Shown: one piece after another, positions 51,561-62,800 of the stretch
Numbering within the stretch: position 1 is the first letter of the stretch
Layout of the letters: the number at the start of each line of letters is the position of its first letter
Notes under the pieces: generated by a model
What the model was told of the DNA's origin: nothing
Databases searched by the model: none
The model's input: the letters and a program-made list of their open reading frames with translations, nothing else
Origin: Auanema rhodensis
Taxonomy: Eukaryota > Nematoda > Chromadorea > Rhabditida > Rhabditidae
Reading direction: 5' to 3'
Length of the DNA: 64,000 nucleotides
Assembly (NCBI GenBank): GCA_964057225.1
Contig: OZ059898.1
Location: 20,871,267-20,935,266 of the forward strand
Position numbers and translations under genes: made by a program

Positions 51561-52792
51561 AAAATTAGATTCCCCATGTCCATATTAGTCTAAAAACAAA
51601 TTTTTATTGATATTGGTGCTTGGTAACCATGACTTTGAAATTTACGTGAACTTTAATTTATGCTAATTAAATGTACACGTGATGTGCACTTGGTATGTAA
51701 CTCGCTTCACGTAAAAGATAAAGAGATGCGGTTTTCAAAATTAGATTTCCCATGTCCATATTAGTCTAAAAACAAATTTTTATTGATATTGGTTCATGAT
51801 AACCATGACTTTGAAATTTACGTGAACTTTAATTTATGCTAATTAAATGTACACGTGATGTGCACTTGGTATGTAACTCGCTTCACGTGAAAGATAAAGA
51901 GATGCGGTTTTCAAAATTAGATTCCCCATGTCCATATTAGTCTAAAAACAAATTTTGATTGATATTGGTGCATGGTAACCATGACTTTGAAATTTACGTG
52001 AACTTTAATTTATGCTAATTAAATGTACACGTGATGTGCACTTGGTATGTAACTCGCTTCACGTAAAAGATAAAGAGATGCGGTTTTCAAAATTAGATTT
52101 CCCATGTCCATATTAGTCTAAAAACAAATTTTTATTGATATTGGTTCATGGTAACCATGACTTTGAAATTTACGTGAACTTTAATTTATGCTAATTAAAT
52201 GTACACGTGATGTGCACTTGGTATGTAACTCGCTTCACGTGAAAGATAAAGAGATGCGGTTTTCAAAATTAGATTCCCCATGTCCATATTAGTCTAAAAA
52301 CAAATTTTTATTGATATTGGTTCATGGTAACCATGATTTTGAAATTTACGTGAACTTTAATTTATGCTAATTATATGTACACGTGATGTGCACTTGGTAT
52401 GTAACTCGCTTCACGTGAAAGATAAAGAGATGCGGTTTTCAAAATTAGATTTCCCATGTCCATATTAGTCTAAAAACAAATTTTTATTGATATTGGTTCA
52501 TGGTAACCATGACTTTGAAATTTACGTGAACTTTAATTTATGCTAATTAAATGTACACGTGATGTGCACTTGGTATGTAACTCGCTTCACGTGAAAGATA
52601 AAGAGATGCGGTTTTCAAAATTAGATTTCCCATGTCCATATTAGTCTAAAAACAAATTTTTATTGATATTGGTTCATGGTAACCATGACTTTGAAATTTA
52701 CGTGAACTTTAATTTATGCTAATTAAATGTACACGTGATGTGCACTTGGTATGTAACTCGCTTCACGTGAAAGATAAAGAGATGCGGTTTTC
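51561..52792 (+). repeat. E-A-I-A-J-A-A linking block
   Basis: Monomers 293-299: E with g153a, A with g63a, I with g153a, A, J ('catgatttt'), A, A. The opening E-A-I series is also at 66-68, 186-188, 229-231 and 333-335, so it is a widely copied module. Confidence 0.85.
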
Positions 52793-54727
52793 AAAATTAG
52801 ATTCCCCATGTCCATATTAGTCTAAAAACAAAATTTTATTGATATTGGTTCATGGTAACCATGACTTTGAAATTTACGTGAATTTTAATTTATGCTAATT
52901 AAATGTACACGTGATGTGCACTTGGTATGTAACTCGCTTCACGTGAAAGATAAAGAGATGCGGTTTTCAAAATTAGATTCCCCATGTCCATATTAGTCTA
53001 CAAACAAATTTTCATTGATATTGGTTCATGGTAACCATGACTTTGAAATTTACGTGAACTTTAATTTATGCTAATTAAATGTACACGTCATGTGCACTTG
53101 GTATGTAACTCGCTTCACGTGAAAGATAAAGAGATGCGGTTTTCAAAAGTAGATTCCCCATGTCCATATTAGTCTAAAAACAAATGTTTATTGATATTGG
53201 TGCATGGTAACCATGACTTTGAAATTTACGTGAACTTTAATTTATGCTAATTAAATGTACACGTGATGTGCACTTGGTATGTAACTCGCTTCACGTGAAT
53301 GATAAAGAGATGCGGTTTTCAAAATTAGATTCCCCATGTCCATATTAGTCTAAAAACAAATTTTTATTGATATTGGTTCATGGTAACCATGACTTTGAAA
53401 TTTACGTGAACTTTAATTTATGCTAATTAAATGTACACGTGATGTGCACTTGGTATGTAACTCGCTTCACGTGAAAGATAAAGAGATGCGGTTTTCAAAA
53501 TTAGATTCCATATGTCCATATTAGTCTAAAAACAAATTTTTATTGATATTGGTTCATGGTACCCATGACTTTGAAATTTACGTGAACTTTAATTATGCTA
53601 ATTAAATGTACAGGTAATGTGCACTTGGTATGTAACTCGCTTCACGTGAAAGATAAAGAGATGCGGTTTTCAAAATTAGATTCCCCATGTCCATATTAGT
53701 CTAAAAACAAATTTTTATTGATATTGGTTCATGGTAACCATGACTTTGAAATTTACGTGAACTTTAATTTATGCTAATTAAATGTACACGTGATGTGCAC
53801 TTGGTATGTAACTCGCTTCACGTGAAAGATAAAGAGATGCGGTTTTCAAAAGTAGATTCCCCATGTCCATATTAGTCTAAAAACAAATGTTTATTGATAT
53901 TGGTGCATGGTAACCATGACTTTGAAATTTACGTGAACTTTAATTTATGCTAATTAAATGTACACGTGATGTGCACTTGGTATGTAACTCGCTTCACGTG
54001 AATGATAAAGAGATGCGGTTTTCAAAATTAGATTCCCCATGTCCATATTAGTCTAAAAACAAATGTTTATTGATATTGGTTCATGGTAACCATGACTTTG
54101 AAATTTACGTGAACTTTAATTTATGCTAATTAAATGTACACGTGATGTGCACTTGGTATGTAACTCGCTTCACGTGAAAGATAAAGAGATGCGGTTTTCA
54201 AAATTAGATTCCCCATGTCCATATTAGTCTAAAAACAAATTTTTATTGATATTGGTGCTTGGTAACCATGACTTTGAAATTTACGTGAACTTTAATTTAT
54301 GCTAATTAAATGTACACGTGATGTGCACTTGGTATGTAACTCGCTTCACGTGAAAGATAAAGAGATGCGGTTTTCAAAATTAGATTCCCCATGTCCATAT
54401 TAGTCTAAAAACAAATTTTTATTGATATTGGTTCATGGTAACCATGACTTTGAAGTTTACGTGAACTTTAATTTATGCTAATTATATGTACACGTGATGT
54501 GCACTTGGTATGTAACTCGCTTCACGTGAAAGATAAAGAGATGCGGTTTTCAAAATTAGATTTCCCATGTCCATATTAGTCTAAAAACAAATTTTTATTG
54601 ATATTGGTTCATGGTAACCATGACTTTGAAATTTACGTGAACTTTAATTTATGCTAATTAAATGTACACGTGATGTGCACTTGGTATGTAACTCGCTTCA
54701 CGTGAAAGATAAAGAGATGCGGTTTTC
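52793..54727 (+). repeat. 11-monomer HOR, copy 1 (1935 bp)
   Basis: Monomers 300-310 in the order L+K, B, C, plain, G, plain, C, t42g, E, J with a79g ('gaagttt'), A. Length is 11 x 176 minus 1, because the fifth monomer is the 175-bp G. Confidence 0.92.
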
Positions 54728-56662
54728 AAAATTAGATTCCCCATGTCCATATTAGTCTGAAAACAAAATTTTATTGATATTGGTTCATGGTAACCATGAC
54801 TTTGAAATTTACGTGAATTTTAATTTATGCTAATTAAATGTACACGTGATGTGCACTTGGTATGTAACTCGCTTCACGTGAAAGATAAAGAGATGCGGTT
54901 TTCAAAATTAGATTCCCCATGTCCATATTAGTCTACAAACAAATTTTCATTGATATTGGTTCATGGTAACCATGACTTTGAAATTTACGTGAACTTTAAT
55001 TTATGCTAATTAAATGTACACGTCATGTGCACTTGGTATGTAACTCGCTTCACGTGAAAGATAAAGAGATGCGGTTTTCAAAAGTAGATTCCCCATGTCC
55101 ATATTAGTCTAAAAACAAATGTTTATTGATATTGGTGCATGGTAACCATGACTTTGAAATTTACGTGAACTTTAATTTATGCTAATTAAATGTACACGTG
55201 ATGTGCACTTGGTATGTAACTCGCTTCACGTGAATGATAAAGAGATGCGGTTTTCAAAATTAGATTCCCCATGTCCATATTAGTCTAAAAACAAATTTTT
55301 ATTGATATTGGTTCATGGTAACCATGACTTTGAAATTTACGTGAACTTTAATTTATGCTAATTAAATGTACACGTGATGTGCACTTGGTATGTAACTCGC
55401 TTCACGTGAAAGATAAAGAGATGCGGTTTTCAAAATTAGATTCCATATGTCCATATTAGTCTAAAAACAAATTTTTATTGATATTGGTTCATGGTACCCA
55501 TGACTTTGAAATTTACGTGAACTTTAATTATGCTAATTAAATGTACAGGTAATGTGCACTTGGTATGTAACTCGCTTCACGTGAAAGATAAAGAGATGCG
55601 GTTTTCAAAATTAGATTCCCCATGTCCATATTAGTCTAAAAACAAATTTTTATTGATATTGGTTCATGGTAACCATGACTTTGAAATTTACGTGAACTTT
55701 AATTTATGCTAATTAAATGTACACGTGATGTGCACTTGGTATGTAACTCGCTTCACGTGAAAGATAAAGAGATGCGGTTTTCAAAAGTAGATTCCCCATG
55801 TCCATATTAGTCTAAAAACAAATGTTTATTGATATTGGTGCATGGTAACCATGACTTTGAAATTTACGTGAACTTTAATTTATGCTAATTAAATGTACAC
55901 GTGATGTGCACTTGGTATGTAACTCGCTTCACGTGAATGATAAAGAGATGCGGTTTTCAAAATTAGATTCCCCATGTCCATATTAGTCTAAAAACAAATG
56001 TTTATTGATATTGGTTCATGGTAACCATGACTTTGAAATTTACGTGAACTTTAATTTATGCTAATTAAATGTACACGTGATGTGCACTTGGTATGTAACT
56101 CGCTTCACGTGAAAGATAAAGAGATGCGGTTTTCAAAATTAGATTCCCCATGTCCATATTAGTCTAAAAACAAATTTTTATTGATATTGGTGCTTGGTAA
56201 CCATGACTTTGAAATTTACGTGAACTTTAATTTATGCTAATTAAATGTACACGTGATGTGCACTTGGTATGTAACTCGCTTCACGTGAAAGATAAAGAGA
56301 TGCGGTTTTCAAAATTAGATTCCCCATGTCCATATTAGTCTAAAAACAAATTTTTATTGATATTGGTTCATGGTAACCATGACTTTGAAGTTTACGTGAA
56401 CTTTAATTTATGCTAATTATATGTACACGTGATGTGCACTTGGTATGTAACTCGCTTCACGTGAAAGATAAAGAGATGCGGTTTTCAAAATTAGATTTCC
56501 CATGTCCATATTAGTCTAAAAACAAATTTTTATTGATATTGGTTCATGGTAACCATGACTTTAAAATTTACGTGAACTTTAATTTATGCTAATTAAATGT
56601 ACACGTGATGTGCACTTGGTATGTAACTCGCTTCACGTGAAAGATAAAGAGATGCGGTTTTC
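54728..56662 (+). repeat. 11-monomer HOR, copy 2 (1935 bp)
   Basis: Monomers 311-321 repeat 300-310 one for one ('gaagttt' at 54455 and 56390, exactly 1935 apart). Private marks are 'tctgaaa' (54759) and 'ctttaaaat' in its last monomer. It is also the opening of the 29-monomer HOR. Confidence 0.92.
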
Positions 56663-59600
56663 AAAATTAGATTCCCCATGTCCATATTAGTCTAAAAACA
56701 AAATTTTATTGATATTGGTTCATGGTAACCATGACTTTGAAATTTACGTGAATTTTAATTTATGCTAATTAAATGTACACGTGATGTGCACTTGGTATGT
56801 AACTCGCTTCACGTGAAAGATAAAGAGATGCGGTTTTCAAAATTAGATTCCCCATGTCCATATTAGTCTACAAACAAATTTTCATTGATATTGGTTCATG
56901 GTAACCATGACTTTGAAATTTACGTGAACTTTAATTTATGCTAATTAAATGTACACGTCATGTGCACTTGGTATGTAACTCGCTTCACGTGAAAGATAAA
57001 GAGATGCGGTTTTCAAAAGTAGATTCCCCATGTCCATATTAGTCTAAAAACAAATGTTTATTGATATTGGTGCATGGTAACCATGACTTTGAAATTTACG
57101 TGAACTTTAATTTATGCTAATTAAATGTACACGTGATGTGCACTTGGTATGTAACTCGCTTCACGTGAATGATAAAGAGATGCGGTTTTCAAAATTAGAT
57201 TCCCCATGTCCATATTAGTCTAAAAACAAATTTTTATTGATATTGGTTCATGGTAACCATGACTTTGAAATTTACGTGAACTTTAATTTATGCTAATTAA
57301 ATGTACACGTGATGTGCACTTGGTATGTAACTCGCTTCACGTGAAAGATAAAGAGATGCGGTTTTCAAAATTAGATTCCATATGTCCATATTAGTCTAAA
57401 AACAAATTTTTATTGATATTGGTTCATGGTACCCATGACTTTGAAATTTACGTGAACTTTAATTATGCTAATTAAATGTACAGGTAATGTGCACTTGGTA
57501 TGTAACTCGCTTCACGTGAAAGATAAAGAGATGCGGTTTTCAAAATTAGATTCCCCATGTCCATATTAGTCTAGAAACAAATTTTTATTGATATTGGTTC
57601 ATGGTAACCATGACTTTGAAATTTACGTGAACTTTAATTTATGCTAATTAAATGTACACGTGATGTGCCCTTGGTATGTAACTCGCTTCACGTGAAAGAT
57701 AAAGAGATGCGGTTTTCAAAATTAGATTCCCCATGTCCATATTAGTCTAAAAACAAATTTTTATTGATATTGGTTCATGGTAACCATGACTTTGAAATTT
57801 ACGTGAACTTTAATTTATGCTAATTAAATGTACACGTGATGTGCACTTGGTATGTAACTCGCTTCACGTAAAAGATAAAGAGATGCGGTTTTCAAAATTA
57901 GATTTCCCATGTCCATATTAGTCTAAAAACAAATTTTTATTGATATTGGTTCATGATAACCATGACTTTGAAATTTACGTGAACTTCAATTTATGCTAAT
58001 TAAATGTACACGTGATGTGCACTTGGTATGTAACTCGCTTCACGTGAAAGATAAAGAGATGCGGTTTTCAAAATTAGATTCCATATGTCCATATTAGTCT
58101 AAAAACAAATTTTTATTGATATTGGTTCATGGTACCCATGACTTTGAAATTTACGTGAACTTTAATTTATGCTAATTAAATGTACACGTGATGTGCACTT
58201 GGTATGTAACTCGCTTCACGTAAAAGATAAAGAGATGCGGTTTTCAAAATTAGATTCCCCATGTCCATATTAGTCTAAAAACAAATTTTTATTGATATTG
58301 GTTCATGGTAACCATGACTTTGAAATTTACGTGAACTTTAATTTATGCTAATTAAATGTACACGTGATGTGCACTTGGTATGTAACTCGTTTCACGTGAA
58401 AGATAAAGAGATGCGGTTTTCAAAATTAGATTCCCCATGTCCATATTAGTCTAAAAACAAATTTTTATTGATATTGGTTCATGGTAACCATGACTTTGAA
58501 ATTTACGTGAACTTTAATTTATGCTAATTAAATGTACACGTGATGTGCACTTGGTATGTAACTCGCTTCACGTGAAAGATAAAGAGATGCGGTTTTCAAA
58601 ATTAGATTCCCCATGTCCATATTAGTCTAAAAACAAATTTTTATTGATATTGGTGCTTGGTAACCATGACTTTGAAATTTACGTGAACTTTAATTTATGC
58701 TAATTAAATGTACACGTGATGTGCACTTGGTATGTAACTCGCTTCACGTAAAAGATAAAGAGATGCGGTTTTCAAAATTAGATTTCTCATGTCCATATTA
58801 GTCTAAAAACAAATTTTTATTGATATTGGTTCATGATAACCATGACTTTGAAATTTACGTGAACATTAATTTATGCTAATTAAATGTACACGTGATGTGC
58901 ACTTGGTATGTAACTCGCTTCACGTGAAAGATAAAGAGATGCGGTTTTCAAAATTAGATTCCCCATGTCCATATTAGTCTAAAAACAAATTTTGATTGAT
59001 ATTGGTGCATGGTAACCATGACTTTGAAATTTACGTGAACTTTAATTTATGCTAATTAAATGTACACGTGATGTGCACTTGGTATGTAACTCGCTTCACG
59101 TGAAAGATAAAGAGATGCGGTTTTCAAAATTAGATTTCCCATGTCCATATTAGTCTAAAAACAAATTTTTATTGATATTGGTTCATGGTAACCATGACTT
59201 TGAAATTTACGTGAACTTTAATTTATGCTAATTAAATGTACACGTGATGTGCACTTGGTATGTAACTCGCTTCACGTGAAAGATAAAGAGATGCGGTTTT
59301 CAAAATTAGATTTCCCATGTCCATATTAGTCTAAAAACAAATTTTTATTGATATTGGTTCATGGTAACCATGACTTTGAAATTTACGTGAACTTTAATTT
59401 ATGCTAATTAAATGTACACGTGATGTGCACTTGGTATGTAACTCGCTTCACGTGAAAGATAAAGAGATGCGGTTTTCAAAATTAGATTCCCCATGTCCAT
59501 ATTAGTCTAAAAACAAATTTTTATTGATATTGGTTCATGGTAACCATGACTTTGAAATTTACGTGAACTTTAATTTATGCTAATTAAATGTACACGTGAT

Positions 59601-59829
59601 GTGCACTTGGTATGTAACTCGCTTCACGTGAAAGATAAAGAGATGCGGTTTTCAAAATTAGATTTCCCATGTCCATATTAGTCTAAAAACAAATTTTTAT
59701 TGATATAGGTGCATGGTAACCATGACTTTGAAATTTACGTGAACTTTAATTTATGCTAATTAAATGTACACGTGATGTGCACTTGGTATGTAACTCGCTT
59801 CACGTGAAAGATAAAGAGATGCGGTTTTC
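54728..59829 (+). repeat. 29-monomer HOR, copy 1 (5102 bp)
   Basis: Monomers 311-339: one 11-mer, then an 18-monomer part that opens with five more monomers of the 11-mer (L, B, C, plain, G; 322-326). It continues with 'ctagaaa' (57574), g153a, A with g63a, a half G (58070), F, plain, E, A with c14t and g63a, I, A, A, plain, and A with 'ataggtgcatgg'. Length is 29 x 176 minus 2, matching two G monomers. Confidence 0.93.
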
Positions 59830-62800
59830 AAAATTAGATTCCCCATGTCCATATTAGTCTGAAAACAAAATTTTATTGATATTGGTTCATGGTAACCATG
59901 ACTTTGAAATTTACGTGAATTTTAATTTATGCTAATTAAATGTACACGTGATGTGCACTTGGTATGTAACTCGCTTCACGTGAAAGATAAAGAGATGCGG
60001 TTTTCAAAATTAGATTCCCCATGTCCATATTAGTCTACAAACAAATTTTCATTGATATTGGTTCATGGTAACCATGACTTTGAAATTTACGTGAACTTTA
60101 ATTTATGCTAATTAAATGTACACGTCATGTGCACTTGGTATGTAACTCGCTTCACGTGAAAGATAAAGAGATGCGGTTTTCAAAAGTAGATTCCCCATGT
60201 CCATATTAGTCTAAAAACAAATGTTTATTGATATTGGTGCATGGTAACCATGACTTTGAAATTTACGTGAACTTTAATTTATGCTAATTAAATGTACACG
60301 TGATGTGCACTTGGTATGTAACTCGCTTCACGTGAATGATAAAGAGATGCGGTTTTCAAAATTAGATTCCCCATGTCCATATTAGTCTAAAAACAAATTT
60401 TTATTGATATTGGTTCATGGTAACCATGACTTTGAAATTTACGTGAACTTTAATTTATGCTAATTAAATGTACACGTGATGTGCACTTGGTATGTAACTC
60501 GCTTCACGTGAAAGATAAAGAGATGCGGTTTTCAAAATTAGATTCCATATGTCCATATTAGTCTAAAAACAAATTTTTATTGATATTGGTTCATGGTACC
60601 CATGACTTTGAAATTTACGTGAACTTTAATTATGCTAATTAAATGTACAGGTAATGTGCACTTGGTATGTAACTCGCTTCACGTGAAAGATAAAGAGATG
60701 CGGTTTTCAAAATTAGATTCCCCATGTCCATATTAGTCTAAAAACAAATTTTTATTGATATTGGTTCATGGTAACCATGACTTTGAAATTTACGTGAACT
60801 TTAATTTATGCTAATTAAATGTACACGTGATGTGCACTTGGTATGTAACTCGCTTCACGTGAAAGATAAAGAGATGCGGTTTTCAAAAGTAGATTCCCCA
60901 TGTCCATATTAGTCTAAAAACAAATGTTTATTGATATTGGTGCATGGTAACCATGACTTTGAAATTTACGTGAACTTTAATTTATGCTAATTAAATGTAC
61001 ACGTGATGTGCACTTGGTATGTAACTCGCTTCACGTGAATGATAAAGAGATGCGGTTTTCAAAATTAGATTCCCCATGTCCATATTAGTCTAAAAACAAA
61101 TGTTTATTGATATTGGTTCATGGTAACCATGACTTTGAAATTTACGTGAACTTTAATTTATGCTAATTAAATGTACACGTGATGTGCACTTGGTATGTAA
61201 CTCGCTTCACGTGAAAGATAAAGAGATGCGGTTTTCAAAATTAGATTCCCCATGTCCATATTAGTCTAAAAACAAATTTTTATTGATATTGGTGCTTGGT
61301 AACCATGACTTTGAAATTTACGTGAACTTTAATTTATGCTAATTAAATGTACACGTGATGTGCACTTGGTATGTAACTCGCTTCACGTGAAAGATAAAGA
61401 GATGCGGTTTTCAAAATTAGATTCCCCATGTCCATATTAGTCTAAAAACAAATTTTTATTGATATTGGTTCATGGTAACCATGACTTTGAAGTTTACGTG
61501 AACTTTAATTTATGCTAATTATATGTACACGTGATGTGCACTTGGTATGTAACTCGCTTCACGTGAAAGATAAAGAGATGCGGTTTTCAAAATTAGATTT
61601 CCCATGTCCATATTAGTCTAAAAACAAATTTTTATTGATATTGGTTCATGGTAACCATGACTTTAAAATTTACGTGAACTTTAATTTATGCTAATTAAAT
61701 GTACACGTGATGTGCACTTGGTATGTAACTCGCTTCACGTGAAAGATAAAGAGATGCGGTTTTCAAAATTAGATTCCCCATGTCCATATTAGTCTAAAAA
61801 CAAAATTTTATTGATATTGGTTCATGGTAACCATGACTTTGAAATTTACGTGAATTTTAATTTATGCTAATTAAATGTACACGTGATGTGCACTTGGTAT
61901 GTAACTCGCTTCACGTGAAAGATAAAGAGATGCGGTTTTCAAAATTAGATTCCCCATGTCCATATTAGTCTACAAACAAATTTTCATTGATATTGGTTCA
62001 TGGTAACCATGACTTTGAAATTTACGTGAACTTTAATTTATGCTAATTAAATGTACACGTCATGTGCACTTGGTATGTAACTCGCTTCACGTGAAAGATA
62101 AAGAGATGCGGTTTTCAAAAGTAGATTCCCCATGTCCATATTAGTCTAAAAACAAATGTTTATTGATATTGGTGCATGGTAACCATGACTTTGAAATTTA
62201 CGTGAACTTTAATTTATGCTAATTAAATGTACACGTGATGTGCACTTGGTATGTAACTCGCTTCACGTGAATGATAAAGAGATGCGGTTTTCAAAATTAG
62301 ATTCCCCATGTCCATATTAGTCTAAAAACAAATTTTTATTGATATTGGTTCATGGTAACCATGACTTTGAAATTTACGTGAACTTTAATTTATGCTAATT
62401 AAATGTACACGTGATGTGCACTTGGTATGTAACTCGCTTCACGTGAAAGATAAAGAGATGCGGTTTTCAAAATTAGATTCCATATGTCCATATTAGTCTA
62501 AAAACAAATTTTTATTGATATTGGTTCATGGTACCCATGACTTTGAAATTTACGTGAACTTTAATTATGCTAATTAAATGTACAGGTAATGTGCACTTGG
62601 TATGTAACTCGCTTCACGTGAAAGATAAAGAGATGCGGTTTTCAAAATTAGATTCCCCATGTCCATATTAGTCTAGAAACAAATTTTTATTGATATTGGT
62701 TCATGGTAACCATGACTTTGAAATTTACGTGAACTTTAATTTATGCTAATTAAATGTACACGTGATGTGCCCTTGGTATGTAACTCGCTTCACGTGAAAG

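Larger units (their letters stand above)
10917..62643 (+). repeat. Set of 17 deletion-bearing (175-bp) monomers
   Basis: The coordinates give the span of the set, not a single element. Start positions: 10917, 25172, 25523, 25698, 26577, 29568, 32031, 36958, 45405, 46988, 49627, 50682, 53497, 55432, 57367, 60534, 62469. Each has 'ctttaattatgc' where other copies have 'ctttaatttatgc'. Most also carry a66c (creating GGTACC), c118g and g121a. From 45405 on they also carry c14a/c15t (creating CATATG). Confidence 0.95.
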
